DNA of 64,000 bases from NCBI RefSeq assembly GCF_016862575.1, contig NZ_BONF01000027.1, positions 62,001-126,000 of the forward strand, read 5' to 3'. The notes under the pieces were generated by a model that was not told the origin of the DNA, searched no databases, and was given only the letters and a program-made list of their open reading frames with translations. The first letter of the stretch is position 1. Every line of letters starts with the position of its first letter. Shown piece by piece: positions 33,538 through 43,176 of this stretch. Source of the DNA: Catellatospora bangladeshensis (GTDB lineage Bacteria > Actinomycetota > Actinomycetes > Mycobacteriales > Micromonosporaceae). The position numbers and the translations under genes were made by a program.

Positions 33538-34848
33538 ATGACCCCGCTCGACAACCCCCGCGGCCTGCCCGGCATCCCCGCCCCGCGCCGCCGCCGTCGC
33601 CTGCCGGTGTGGGCGGTGCTCACCCTCGGCGTGGTGGTGCTGGTGCTCGGCCTCGGCTTCGGCGGCGCCATCGTCACCCAGTCGTACCTGCACAGCCTCG
33701 CCGGCTCGGTGGAGACGGGCGCGGTGCTGACGGGCCCGGCGAAGAAGGAGCCGACGGTCGAGGGCAGGACCCTGCGCGGCCCGATCGACATCCTGCTGCT
33801 GGGCCTGGACACCCGCGAGGGCTGGGCCGAGGGCAGCGGCCGGGCGGACTCGATCATCGTGCTGCACGTGCCGTCCGGCCACGACCGCGCGTACCTCATG
33901 TCGATCCCGCGCGACGCGCTGGTGTACATCCCGCCGTACGCGCCGGCCGCCTTCGGCGGGGCCCGGAACCGGGCCAACGCGGCGTACGCCTACGGCTCGC
34001 GCAACGGCCAGGGCTGGCAGGGCGGGGCCGCGCTGACCGCGAACATGGTGCACGAGCTGACCGGCCTGAAGTTCGACGGCGTCGCCGTGATCGACTTCGA
34101 CGCGTTCCGCAACGTGATCGAGAAGCTGGGCGGCGTGCACATGTGCGTCGACCACGAGACCCGCTCCGACCACTACATCGTGGTGGACGGCAAGCCGCAG
34201 TACGCGTACGGCAAGCGCACCGGGGTGTTCCTGCCCAACAGCTTCGTGCACCACGTCGGCTGCCGGGACATGGCCGGCTGGGAGGCGCTGGACTACGCCC
34301 GCCAGCGCAAGTCTGGCCCGTACGGCGACTACGACCGGCAGCGCCACCAGCAGCAGCTGCTCAAGGCGATCGCGGACAAGGCCACCTCGGCCGGCGTCAT
34401 CACCAACCCGATCAAGGTGAACGACCTGATCAAAGCGGCGGGCGGCACCCTGAAGCTGGACACCGGGCACGCGAAGCTCTTCGACTACCTGTGGACGCTG
34501 CGCGACCTGGCCACCGCCGACCTGGTCATGCTCAAGACCAACAACGGCATGTACAACCGCGCGAAGGTGAAGGGCACCCAGGCGCTCAGCCCGCAGACGC
34601 TGCTGATGTTCCAGGCCGCCGGGGCGGGGACGCTGGACGAGTACGTGGCGGCCCACCCCGAGTCCGTCATCGGCGACGCCGCCGACACGGTGGCGGCCCT
34701 CGGCGCGAGCCCGGCCCCGGGCGGCGCACCGGCTCCGGACGAGACGGCGCTGGACGAGACCGAGACCAGCGGGATCGAACCGGACCGGGCGGCCCCGGGC
34801 GCGGACCCCGGGCAGGCCGATCGCGGCGCGGTGACCCGCCGCCGCTGA
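33538..34848 (+). CDS. LytR-CpsA-Psr (LCP) family cell-wall glycopolymer ligase
   Basis: 436 aa. One N-terminal membrane helix (about residues 23-45) precedes an extracytoplasmic LCP domain: ILLLGLDTREGW, GRADSIIVLHVP, AYLMSIPRDALVYIP and a Gln/Arg motif YARQRKSGPYGDYDRQRHQ. LCP enzymes transfer lipid-linked teichoic-acid-like, arabinogalactan or capsule polymers onto peptidoglycan. The last 60 residues are Pro/Ala/Asp/Glu-rich and probably disordered. ATG 33538 follows GGAGAGG. It converges on the regulator gene with only 10 nt between the stops. Confidence 0.93.
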   Translation: MTPLDNPRGLPGIPAPRRRRRLPVWAVLTLGVVVLVLGLGFGGAIVTQSYLHSLAGSVETGAVLTGPAKKEPTVEGRTLRGPIDILLLGLDTREGWAEGSGRADSIIVLHVPSGHDRAYLMSIPRDALVYIPPYAPAAFGGARNRANAAYAYGSRNGQGWQGGAALTANMVHELTGLKFDGVAVIDFDAFRNVIEKLGGVHMCVDHETRSDHYIVVDGKPQYAYGKRTGVFLPNSFVHHVGCRDMAGWEALDYARQRKSGPYGDYDRQRHQQQLLKAIADKATSAGVITNPIKVNDLIKAAGGTLKLDTGHAKLFDYLWTLRDLATADLVMLKTNNGMYNRAKVKGTQALSPQTLLMFQAAGAGTLDEYVAAHPESVIGDAADTVAALGASPAPGGAPAPDETALDETETSGIEPDRAAPGADPGQADRGAVTRRR

Positions 34849-34858
34849 CCCGGCTCGG

Positions 34859-37669
34859 TCAGGGCTGCGAGGCGCTGCGCTCGGCCGCCCGCACCGCCAG
34901 CTCCACCCGCGAGGTGACCTGGAGCTTGGCGAGGATGCTCGACACGTGCGACTGCACGGTGCGCCGGGACAGGAACAATTGCGCGGCGATATCGGGGTTG
35001 GACAGGCCCTCGGCGACCAGCGCGGCGACCCGCTGCTCGGTCTCGGTCAGCGCCTCCCAGCCGTGTTTGGGCCGCTTGCGCGGGCCGCGTACGCCGCGGC
35101 GCACCCCGGCCTGGCGCAGCCGTGCCTCGGCGCGCGCGATGTCGGCGGCGGCCTCCAATCGGCCGTAGATCTCCAGTGCCCGGTCCAGCGCCTGGCGGGC
35201 CTGCGCGGGCCGCTCGCGCCGGGCGAGCACCTCGGCCGCGTTCTCGTAGGCGCCGGCCTCGTACAGCGGCCAGCCCGCCCGCTGGAAGTCGGCGGCGGCG
35301 GCCAGCAGCAGATCCGCGTCGCCGTCGGCCAGCCCGCGGCACAGCCGCGCGGTGGCCACCATGCTGGGCCGCAGGTGCGCCGCCGGGAGCGCGTCGATGT
35401 CGTCGGCCAGCGCCCGCGCCCGCTCCGGCCTGCCCGCGGCCACCGCCAGCCGGGCCAGGTCCGTGCAGACCCGGTAGACCAGCGGGCGCGGCTCCAGCCC
35501 GTGCGCCCGTTCCCAGGCCGGGGCGAGCAGCTCGTACGCCGCCGCCGGGCCCTGCTGGCTCTCCAGGGTCAGCGCGCGGGCCCAGCGGCTGGAATGGTGC
35601 GCGTATCCGGCGTCGCCCTCGGCGGCCGGCGCAGCGCCGCCCCGGTGGACGGCGATCAGGTCGGCGATGCCGCGCAGGCGCACCGCGCTGCCGAGCAGGT
35701 CCGGGCTGTCCAGGCCGATCTCGCACTCGATCAGCGCGTCGTCCCAGCGCCCGGACAGGTACAGCAGCCGGGCCCGCAGCGTGTGCGCGATCGGCAGGTA
35801 CGCCCCGCCGGTGTCACGGTTGGCGGCGATCGCCGTGGCCAGCGCGCGATCGGCGTCGGGCAGCCGGTCCAGCTCCATCAGGCACAGCCCGCGCAGCGTG
35901 TACGGATCCACCTGAAGGTCCGGCTGTACGCCCTCGGCCAGCGCGGCGATCGCCCGGTCGTCGGCGTCCATCGCCCGCTCCAGGTCGCCGTCGACCACGT
36001 ACGTCAGTGCCAGGGCGAAGTCGCCGATGCCGGCGGTGCGCGCGTCGCCGGTCGCCTCGCCCAGCTCGACGGCGCGCAGCGCGGCCGTGCGCGCCTCGTC
36101 GAAGCGGCCCAGGAAGCACAGGCACACCGCGGCGAAGCCGTGGAACCGGCCGCGCTCGACCTCGGTGAGCGGCGCCCGCTCCAGCGCGTCGCCGATGGCG
36201 GCCAGCGACTCGCGCAGCCGCCCGCGCCGGTAGCAGGCCTGCACCAGCAGCCAGTACAGCGCGCCCTCCTGGGCCGGGTCGCCGCCCTCGGCCAGCGCCA
36301 CCCGGGCCAGCCGCTCGGCGTCGGCGTGCAGGCCCTGCCACAGCAGGGCCCGGATAAGCTGCAGCCGCAGCCGGGGCCGCGCGGCGTCCGGCGCCGTGTC
36401 CAGCGCGCGCCGCAGCAGCGTCACCGCCTGGGCGGGGGCCCGTACGGTCAGCGTGTCCGCCGTCTCGGTGAGCCAGTCGGTCATCCGGGCGTCGAGGGCG
36501 TCCCCGGCCAGCAGGTGCTCGGCGACGCGCTCGACACCGACCCGCTCCCCGCCCGGGTCCACCCGGCGCAGCGCCCGCTGGTGCAGCGCGGCCCGCACGG
36601 TCGGCGGGACGCGCGCGATCAGCGCCTCCCGGATCAGCGGCTGGCGGAACTCCAGCCGGGTGCCGGTGTCGGTGAGCACGCCCGCCTCGACCGCCGCGAC
36701 GGCCACCTCGGACAGCTCCGACACCGGCCGGTCCAGCACCTCCGCCAGCTCCATCAGGTCGACGGTGCGGCCGAAGACGGCGGCGGTCTGCAGCGTGTCG
36801 CGTACGGCCGGGGCCAGGAAGCCCAGGCGTTGCACGATCAGCTCGGCCAGCGGCGGCGGAACCCAGCCCTCGGCCAGCTCGTCGGTGTCCCAGACCAGCT
36901 CGACCCGGCCGCCGTCGCGCGCGAGCGCACCCTTCTCGGCCAGCTCGGCCAGCAGCTCCGTGACGTACATCGGGTTGCCGCCGGCGGTGGCCACGAGCTG
37001 CGCCAGCCGCGGCCCGGGTGCGGCGGCGAGCAGGTCGCGGGCCAGCGCGAGCACGTCGTCCGGGGCCAGTGGCGCGAGTTCCAGCAGCCGGCCGCCCCGG
37101 GACACCAGGCTGCGTTCGAGCGCGTCCACCACGTCGGCCCGGGGCGCGGCCCGGGTCGCCACGACCAGCAGCAGCGGCTGGTGCTCGATGCCGCGGCCGA
37201 GCCGGTGCAGCACCACGACGCTCTGCCGGTCGGCCCACTGGGCGTCGTCGAGCAGCACCGCCACCGGCCCCCGGGCGAACCACTCGTCGAACAGGTCGAG
37301 GATCGCCTCGGTGAGCACGAACTCGTGATTGGCCGCGGACAGGCTCTGCGCGAACGCCTCCTCACCGCGCAGCAGACCCGAGACGCGGACCAGGTCGGGG
37401 TCGGTGGTGGCCGCGCCGATGCCCAGGCAGGCGGCGATCGCCGCGAACGGCAGCCGCTGCTCCAGGTCCTCTGCGGTGCCGCGCAGCACCCGCATGCCCA
37501 GCGCGGCGCAGTCCGCGGCCAGGTGGTCGAGCAGGGTGGTCTTGCCGATGCCCGGCTCGCCTTCCACCAGCACGGCGGTGCCGTGCCCGGCGACGGCCCG
37601 GCGCGCGAGCGTGCGCAGCCGGTCCGTCTCGCCCTGGCGTCCCACGTAAACCGGCGTGACCGGCCCCAT
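34859..37669 (-). CDS. LuxR-family regulator with N-terminal AAA/STAND ATPase (LAL type)
   Basis: 936 aa. Residues about 5-30 are the entry strand, and Walker A GEPGIGKTTLL lies at about 33-43 with Walker B VAVLLDDAQWAD further on. The middle 500 residues are TPR-like helical repeats. The C-terminal LuxR helix-turn-helix is LTETEQRVAALVAEGLSNPDIAAQLFLSRRTVQSHVSSIL. LAL proteins are large ATP- or ligand-switched activators, often of secondary metabolism. I chose ATG 37669 because the domain begins directly after it and the upstream region is a promoter. It diverges from two small secreted-protein genes, its most obvious targets. Confidence 0.93.
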   Translation of the reverse strand: MGPVTPVYVGRQGETDRLRTLARRAVAGHGTAVLVEGEPGIGKTTLLDHLAADCAALGMRVLRGTAEDLEQRLPFAAIAACLGIGAATTDPDLVRVSGLLRGEEAFAQSLSAANHEFVLTEAILDLFDEWFARGPVAVLLDDAQWADRQSVVVLHRLGRGIEHQPLLLVVATRAAPRADVVDALERSLVSRGGRLLELAPLAPDDVLALARDLLAAAPGPRLAQLVATAGGNPMYVTELLAELAEKGALARDGGRVELVWDTDELAEGWVPPPLAELIVQRLGFLAPAVRDTLQTAAVFGRTVDLMELAEVLDRPVSELSEVAVAAVEAGVLTDTGTRLEFRQPLIREALIARVPPTVRAALHQRALRRVDPGGERVGVERVAEHLLAGDALDARMTDWLTETADTLTVRAPAQAVTLLRRALDTAPDAARPRLRLQLIRALLWQGLHADAERLARVALAEGGDPAQEGALYWLLVQACYRRGRLRESLAAIGDALERAPLTEVERGRFHGFAAVCLCFLGRFDEARTAALRAVELGEATGDARTAGIGDFALALTYVVDGDLERAMDADDRAIAALAEGVQPDLQVDPYTLRGLCLMELDRLPDADRALATAIAANRDTGGAYLPIAHTLRARLLYLSGRWDDALIECEIGLDSPDLLGSAVRLRGIADLIAVHRGGAAPAAEGDAGYAHHSSRWARALTLESQQGPAAAYELLAPAWERAHGLEPRPLVYRVCTDLARLAVAAGRPERARALADDIDALPAAHLRPSMVATARLCRGLADGDADLLLAAAADFQRAGWPLYEAGAYENAAEVLARRERPAQARQALDRALEIYGRLEAAADIARAEARLRQAGVRRGVRGPRKRPKHGWEALTETEQRVAALVAEGLSNPDIAAQLFLSRRTVQSHVSSILAKLQVTSRVELAVRAAERSASQP

Positions 37670-37806
37670 GTGCTGAGCGTAATGACCCGGACGTGCCGGG
37701 AAGTCCGGATGGTCGGCGTCGGAAACTTTCGTGGCCGTCGCACATCTTGTATAGAACCTTCGCCGCTGATACTTTGTCCGGATCACGACCAGTGAAGAAG
37801 GTGGAT

Positions 37807-38115
37807 ATGCGAATCTCCGCACGGATCGCGGTGCCGCTCGCCGTCCTGGGCGTGCTCGCCACCGCGAGCCCCGCCCAGGCGGTCGTCGTGCCCCGGCACG
37901 CCGTCAACATCTGCCAGACCGCGAGCTTCTACGACAACTACGACTCCGCCTCCGGCCCGTACGGGCTCAAGCGCGTGCTGGAGTACGGCAACAAGGTCGG
38001 GCACACCCCCGGCGCGCACCCCGTCTACAACGGCTGGGCGGCGACCTTCGACTTCGGCCCCAACGACTGGGGCTACATGCGCATCGAGTGCATCGGAGGC
38101 TACGACTCATGGTGA
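37807..38115 (+). CDS. Small secreted protein 1 of an overlapping pair
   Basis: 102 aa. A Sec signal peptide (cleavage near SPAQA) gives a mature protein of about 77 residues. It has two Cys (NICQT and RIECIGG), likely one disulfide, and is rich in Tyr/Gly/Asn (ASFYDNYDSASGPYGLKR). No family is recognised. ATG is preceded by AAGAAGG. The 3' end overlaps the next gene by 7 nt, so the two products are made together. It diverges from the LuxR-type regulator. Confidence 0.72.
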   Translation: MRISARIAVPLAVLGVLATASPAQAVVVPRHAVNICQTASFYDNYDSASGPYGLKRVLEYGNKVGHTPGAHPVYNGWAATFDFGPNDWGYMRIECIGGYDSW

Positions 38116-38393
38116 GCACGCTGACGCGCACCGCCGTCGCCGCCCTGACCGCGCTCGCGCTGCTGGTCACGGCCGCCCCGGCGCAGGCCGCGAACGGCAC
38201 GATCGGGGTCCGGGAGACCGTCTGCGCGGAGTCGCTGTTCGTGCGGACCGAGCCGCTCGGCGCCTGGATGGGCACCCTCTACGCGGGACAGACGTTCCTG
38301 GTCAAGGGGCCGCGCAGCGGCGGCTACGTCTACGGCTTCGCCTACGGCCACGTCAACCGCAACGGCTGGGTGCAGGACGGCTGGTTCTGCTGA
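38109..38393 (+). CDS. Small secreted protein 2, SH3-like
   Basis: 94 aa. The signal peptide ends near APAQA and the mature part is about 65 residues. SLFVRTEPLGAWMGTLYAGQTFLVKGP resembles a bacterial SH3 domain, and VNRNGWVQDGWFC ends it. Two Cys (ETVCAES and terminal Cys) may form a disulfide. SH3b domains often bind peptidoglycan, so a wall-associated or secreted signal or inhibitor role is possible but unproven. Start ATG 38109 overlaps the previous gene. GTG 38112 is an alternative. Confidence 0.72.
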   Translation: MVSTLTRTAVAALTALALLVTAAPAQAANGTIGVRETVCAESLFVRTEPLGAWMGTLYAGQTFLVKGPRSGGYVYGFAYGHVNRNGWVQDGWFC

Positions 38394-38402
38394 GCCGCAT
38401 CT

Positions 38403-39056
38403 CTACTTCGCCGCCTCCCGGCGCGGCGTGGCCCGCAGCTCGGCCGCGCCGCGCAGGAACTCGTCGTACGCCGGCAGCGGCCGGATCAGCGGCGCCAACG
38501 CGGCTGCGGAGCGGTCCAGCGTGATCACCTCGCCCGGCTCGCAGCGGGTCACCACGGCCCGCTCCGGGTCCACCTCCCAGACGTCCTGCCCGGCCAGCCG
38601 GCCGCGCGTGTCGTAGAGCCAGGAGCTCTCCTCGGGCGCGGTGTAGCGGTACATCGCGCCCGGGTCGTCCACGGCGACGCCGTGCCGGGCGAGCACCGTG
38701 CCGGGGGCGAAGCGGTGCACGTACGCCGTGGACGCGACGAAGTTGTCGGCCACCGCGATCTGCTCGCCCTCGCGCCAGGTCACGCAGCAGCCGGTGGCCG
38801 CCCAGTCCTGATAGAGCCGGGCCACCGGCCCGCGGCCCGTGCCGCTGCTCGCGCCGCCGAGGATGCGCAGGTGGTAGCTCGGCTCCTCGATCATCTCGGT
38901 GGGGACGAACAGCTCCTCGTGCCGGCCCGCGGCCTCCAGCAGGCGCTGCCGGGCGTACGTCATCAGCAGGAACCGGTGCCGGGGCTGCACCGTGGTGGCG
39001 AGCAGCCGCTCCACCGCCTCGTTCAGCCGCGTCACGTCGATCTGCGGGACCGCCAT
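38403..39056 (-). CDS. Hypothetical protein, possibly NTF2/SnoaL-like
   Basis: 217 aa, soluble, with no signal or membrane helix. Its helix-rich start (EAVERLLATTVQPRHRFLLMTYARQR) precedes a beta-rich region containing VADNFVASTAYVHRFAPGTVLARHGVAV. That region looks loosely like a SnoaL/NTF2-type cone fold, a weak resemblance only. It stands alone and is convergent with the small secreted pair. Confidence 0.6.
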   Translation of the reverse strand: MAVPQIDVTRLNEAVERLLATTVQPRHRFLLMTYARQRLLEAAGRHEELFVPTEMIEEPSYHLRILGGASSGTGRGPVARLYQDWAATGCCVTWREGEQIAVADNFVASTAYVHRFAPGTVLARHGVAVDDPGAMYRYTAPEESSWLYDTRGRLAGQDVWEVDPERAVVTRCEPGEVITLDRSAAALAPLIRPLPAYDEFLRGAAELRATPRREAAK

Positions 39057-39203
39057 GTGATCGAGGGTAGATGCCGCGTACGCACGATATGCGCAGATCT
39101 CTCTTTCCGCACCGGCGCTCCCGGCGGTGGCTAGGCTACTGCTTGTCGGGCGCGGGGCGCCCGCCCGCGTGCGTGGCCGTGAACGACGGAAGGCGGTCCC
39201 CTG

Positions 39204-40583
39204 ATGACAGTCCTCGGCGACACGGCGCTGGCCGGTCTGCGGGCCGGCTTCGCCGGCACGGTGCTCACGCCGGAGGACCCGGCGTACGCCGACGCGCGCA
39301 CCCTGTTCAACTCGATGATCACCAAGCGGCCGAGCGTGATCGCGCAGTGCGCGGGCGCCGCCGACGTGTCACGGGCCGTGGCCTTCGGCCGCGAGCAGGG
39401 GCTGGAGATCGCCGTACGCGGCGGCGGCCACGGCGTGGCGGGCAGCGCGCTCACCGACGGCGGTCTCGTCATCGACCTGCGCCGGATGAACGCGGTCACC
39501 GTCGACCCGGCCCGGCGCACCGCCCGCGTGGGCGGCGGCGCCGTCATGCGCGACCTCGACCGGGCCACCCAGCCGTTCGACCTCGCCACCACCGGCGGGC
39601 GGGTGTCCACCACCGGCGTCGGCGGGTTCACCCTCGGCGGCGGCTCCGGCTGGCTGGAGCGCAAGTTCGGCCTGGCCTGCGACAACCTGCTGGCCGCCGA
39701 GGTCGTCACCGCCGACGGCAACACCGTGGTGTGCAGCGAGGAGAGCCACCCGGACCTGTTCTGGGCGCTGCACGGCGGCGGTGGCAACTTCGGCGTGGTC
39801 ACCTCGCTCACGCTGCGCCTGCATCCGCTGCCCACGGCGAGCGTGGCCCTGCTGCTGTGGCGGCCCGAGGCCGGGCCCGACGTGGTCCGGGCGTACCGCG
39901 ACTTCATGGAGAACGCGCCCGAGGAGGTCGGCGGCGGGGTCATCTACCTCACCGGCCCGGCCGAGCCGTTCACCCCGCCGCACCTGGTGAACCAGCTGGC
40001 CTGCGCGATGCTCGTGACCTACGCCGGGGAGCTGTCGGCCGCGCGCAGGGTCATCGGGCCGCTGCTGGCGCTGGGGCACGAGGGCGAGCTGATCGCCGAG
40101 GTGCCCTACGCCGAGCTGCAGAGCATGTTCGACGACCCGCCCGGCTACCGCAACTACTGGTCCGCCGAGCACCTCGACGAGCTGCCCGACAAGGCGGTCG
40201 ACCTGTTCTGCGCCCGGGCGGAGGACATGGTCTGCCCGTCGCCGTCGCAGCACGTGCTCTTCCCGTACGGCGGCGCGGTCGCCTCCGGCCCGGCCGGCTA
40301 CCCCGTGCCCTGGCGCCGTGCCCCCTGGGTGGTGCACCCGCTGGGCCTATGGACCGACGCGGCCGACGACGCCCGCGCGATCCGCTGGGCCCGCGACACC
40401 CGCGCCGACATGAAGCCGTGGTCCACCGGCGCGGTCTACAGCAACTTCATCGGCCAGGAGGGCCAGGAGCGCGTGGTGGCCGGCTACGGCCTGGAGAACT
40501 ACCGCCGCCTGGCCCGCATCAAGGCCGTCTACGACCCCGACAACACCTTCCACCTCAACCCCAACATCCGCCCCTCGCGCTGA
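39204..40583 (+). CDS. Berberine-bridge-type FAD oxidoreductase with bicovalent flavin
   Basis: 459 aa. The PCMH FAD domain contains AVRGGGHGVAGSA (His for 8-alpha-histidyl flavin) and KFGLACDNLLAAEVV (Cys for the second, 6-S-cysteinyl, link), so a bicovalently bound FAD is likely. The C-terminal BBE domain includes YSNFIGQEG and ends DPDNTFHLNPNIRP. Such enzymes oxidise sugars, aldehydes or secondary metabolites with O2. The substrate is not evident from neighbours. ATG 39204 gives the normal family length. It is followed by a family 2 hairpin. Confidence 0.92.
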   Translation: MTVLGDTALAGLRAGFAGTVLTPEDPAYADARTLFNSMITKRPSVIAQCAGAADVSRAVAFGREQGLEIAVRGGGHGVAGSALTDGGLVIDLRRMNAVTVDPARRTARVGGGAVMRDLDRATQPFDLATTGGRVSTTGVGGFTLGGGSGWLERKFGLACDNLLAAEVVTADGNTVVCSEESHPDLFWALHGGGGNFGVVTSLTLRLHPLPTASVALLLWRPEAGPDVVRAYRDFMENAPEEVGGGVIYLTGPAEPFTPPHLVNQLACAMLVTYAGELSAARRVIGPLLALGHEGELIAEVPYAELQSMFDDPPGYRNYWSAEHLDELPDKAVDLFCARAEDMVCPSPSQHVLFPYGGAVASGPAGYPVPWRRAPWVVHPLGLWTDAADDARAIRWARDTRADMKPWSTGAVYSNFIGQEGQERVVAGYGLENYRRLARIKAVYDPDNTFHLNPNIRPSR

Positions 40584-40605
40584 CCCGCTCGTGCCCGCGG
40601 GGTTG

Positions 40606-40663
40606 CAGTTTCGGGGAAACTGCACGCCTCGGCGGCGCGTCGCGCGCAGTTTCCCCGAAACTG
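40606..40663. repeat. Family 2 intergenic repeat, copy A
   Basis: CAGTTTCGGGGAAACTGC and its exact 18-nt reverse complement are spaced by 22 nt, and each arm is itself a short hairpin. It lies 23 nt after the flavoenzyme stop. Confidence 0.85.
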
Positions 40664-40715
40664 AAGGCGCGGCGCGGTGAGGCGCCTTGACGGACCCGTG
40701 CGGCACCATGTCGGA

Positions 40716-43010
40716 GTGACCGCGTTGACCTCACCCCCGGCGGCGCCCGGCCCGCGCCCGCCCGCCGACGGCGCCCGACCGCCCGGCGTGGTGCTGGACG
40801 CGGTGCTGGAGCGCATCACGTACGCCAACGAGGAGACCGGCTACACGATCGCCCGCGTCGCCACCGAGAAGTCGGGAAACGACCTGCTCACCGTGGTCGG
40901 CTCGCTGCTCGGTGCGCAACCGGGGGAGAGCCTGCGGATGACCGGCCGGTGGACCTCGCACCCGCGCTACGGCCGCCAGTTCGAGGTGTGGAACTACACC
41001 ACCGTGCTGCCCGCCACCATCGTCGGCATCGAGCGCTACCTCGGCTCGGGCCTGGTCAAGGGCATCGGCCCGAAGCTCGCCGAGCGCATCGTGGCCCACT
41101 TCGGCACCGACACCCTGCGCGTCATCGAGGACGAGCCGCAGCGCCTGATCGAGGTGCCGAAACTGGGCCCGAAGCGCACCAAGCTGATCGCCGCCGCCTG
41201 GCTGGAGCAGCAGGCCATCAAGGAAGTCATGATCTTCCTCCAGGGCGTCGGCGTGTCCACCTCGCTGGCCGTGCGCATCTACAAGCAGTACGCCGACACC
41301 TCCATCCAGGTGGTCAAGGAGGAGCCCTACCGCCTGGCCGCCGACGTGTGGGGCATCGGCTTCCGCACCGCCGACACGATCGCCCGCGCGGTCGGCATCG
41401 CGTACGACAGCCCGCAGCGCGTCAAGGCCGGCCTGCAGTACACCCTCAGCGAGGCGGCCGACGGCGGCCACTGCTACCTGCCCGCGCCGAACCTGGTCAC
41501 CGACGCCGCGAAGATCCTCGCGGTGACCGACAAGGAGGGGCACGACCTGGCCGTGCCCACGGCGCTGGTCGAGCAGTGCCTGCGCGAGCTGGCCGACGAC
41601 GAGGGTGTGGTGCGCGAGGAGGTGCCCGGCGCGGACGGCCCGGTGCCCGCCGTCTACCTGGTGCCGTTCCACCGCGCCGAGCGCGGCCTCGCGGGCAGCC
41701 TGCTGTCCCTGCTCAACACCGGCCGCGACCGGATGCCCGCGTTCGGCTCGGTCGACTGGGACAGGGCGCAGGCCTGGCTGAAGACCCGCACCGGCCACGA
41801 GCTGGCCCCCGAGCAGGAGCAGGCGGTGCGGCTCGCGCTGACCGAGAAGGTCGCGGTGCTCACCGGCGGTCCGGGCTGCGGCAAGAGCTTCACCGTACGC
41901 TCGATCGTCGAGCTGGCCCGCGCCAAGCGCGCCAAGATCGTGCTCGCCGCGCCGACGGGCCGGGCCGCCAAGCGGCTCGCCGAACTGACCGGCCACGAGG
42001 CCACCACCGTGCACCGGCTGCTGAAACTCCAGCCGGGCGGGGATCCGTCGTACGACCGGGACAACCCGCTCGACGCGGACCTGGTGGTCGTCGACGAGGC
42101 CTCCATGCTCGACCTGATCCTGGCCAACAAGCTGGTCAAGGCGGTCGCGCCCGGCGCGCACCTGCTGCTGGTCGGCGACGTGGACCAGCTGCCCTCGGTC
42201 GGCGCGGGGGAGGTGCTGCGCGACCTGCTCAACGCGGACGTCATCCCCCGGGTCCGGCTCACCCGGATCTTCCGGCAGGCGCAGGAGTCCGGCGTCGTGG
42301 TCAACGCCCACCGCATCAACGCGGGGCAGTTCCCGCAGCTCAAGGGCTTCCCCGACTTCTTCTTCTTCGAGTGCGAGGACAGCGAGGCGACCGCGCCGCT
42401 CGTCGTCGACCTGGTCAGCAAGCGCATCCCGAAGAAGTTCGGCTTCGACGCCCGGCGCGACATCCAGGTGCTCACCCCGATGCACCGCGGCCCGGCCGGC
42501 GCGGGCAACCTCAACCAGCTCCTCCAGGAGGCGCTGACCCCGGCGGTCGAGGGCCGCCCCGAGCGCCGCTACGGCGGCCGGGTCTACCGGGTCGGCGACA
42601 AGGTCACCCAGATCCGCAACAACTACGACAAGGGCACGGCCGGGGTGTTCAACGGCACGGTCGGCGTGGTGACCGGCATGCAGCCCGACGACCACAAACT
42701 CATCGTGCGCACCGACGAGGACGAGGACGTCGAGTACGCCTTCGACGAGCTGGACGAGCTGGTGCACGCGTACGCCATCAGCATCCACCGCTCGCAGGGC
42801 TCGGAGTATCCGGCCGTGGTCGTGCCGCTCACCACCAGCGCCTGGATGATGCTCCAGCGCAACCTGCTCTACACCGCCGTCACCCGCGCCAAGAAGCTCG
42901 TCGTCCTGGCCGGCTCCACCCGCGCCCTCGCCGTCGCCGTCCGCACCCTGGGCGCCGGCCGCCGCCACACCGCCCTCGACCACCGCCTCCTCCCGCCCTC
43001 GCCCGATTGA
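40716..43010 (+). CDS. recD2: RecD2-type ATP-dependent DNA helicase
   Basis: 764 aa. An N-terminal OB/HhH region (about residues 25-300, with GIGPKLAERIV and VWGIGFRTADTIA helix-hairpin-helices) precedes a superfamily 1 helicase core. Walker A is GGPGCGKS, Walker B VVDEASM, and the motifs GDVDQLPSVGAG, LTRIFRQ and YAISIHRSQGSE are present. These features identify RecD2, a 5'-3' helicase that acts without RecBC in repair and replication. GTG 40716 was chosen. An earlier in-frame GTG at 40677 would add 13 residues that look non-coding. A long hairpin follows the stop. Confidence 0.94.
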   Translation: MTALTSPPAAPGPRPPADGARPPGVVLDAVLERITYANEETGYTIARVATEKSGNDLLTVVGSLLGAQPGESLRMTGRWTSHPRYGRQFEVWNYTTVLPATIVGIERYLGSGLVKGIGPKLAERIVAHFGTDTLRVIEDEPQRLIEVPKLGPKRTKLIAAAWLEQQAIKEVMIFLQGVGVSTSLAVRIYKQYADTSIQVVKEEPYRLAADVWGIGFRTADTIARAVGIAYDSPQRVKAGLQYTLSEAADGGHCYLPAPNLVTDAAKILAVTDKEGHDLAVPTALVEQCLRELADDEGVVREEVPGADGPVPAVYLVPFHRAERGLAGSLLSLLNTGRDRMPAFGSVDWDRAQAWLKTRTGHELAPEQEQAVRLALTEKVAVLTGGPGCGKSFTVRSIVELARAKRAKIVLAAPTGRAAKRLAELTGHEATTVHRLLKLQPGGDPSYDRDNPLDADLVVVDEASMLDLILANKLVKAVAPGAHLLLVGDVDQLPSVGAGEVLRDLLNADVIPRVRLTRIFRQAQESGVVVNAHRINAGQFPQLKGFPDFFFFECEDSEATAPLVVDLVSKRIPKKFGFDARRDIQVLTPMHRGPAGAGNLNQLLQEALTPAVEGRPERRYGGRVYRVGDKVTQIRNNYDKGTAGVFNGTVGVVTGMQPDDHKLIVRTDEDEDVEYAFDELDELVHAYAISIHRSQGSEYPAVVVPLTTSAWMMLQRNLLYTAVTRAKKLVVLAGSTRALAVAVRTLGAGRRHTALDHRLLPPSPD

Positions 43011-43015
43011 TCATC

Positions 43016-43076
43016 CGACTTGCCTGGCATTCGGGCGTATCTTGAGCGCGCATTCGCCCATCTGCCAGGCAAGTCG
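43016..43076 (+). terminator. Long hairpin after recD2
   Basis: 14-bp arms CGACTTGCCTGGCA / TGCCAGGCAAGTCG have an inner CGGGCG/CGCCC extension and start 6 nt past the recD2 stop. Confidence 0.7.
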
Positions 43077-43176
43077 AGCGATCTTGAGGCGGGGCGGCGC
43101 GGCCCCGCGGGGGCGGGCCGGGGTGTGGGGGTACGCCGAGGGCGAACGGGTGTGCGAATCCGGGGTGGGGTCGGTG

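Noticed and set aside
34946-37795. Long open frame opposite the LuxR-type regulator
   Set aside because: It has no domain or start signal and mirrors the codon bias of the true gene.
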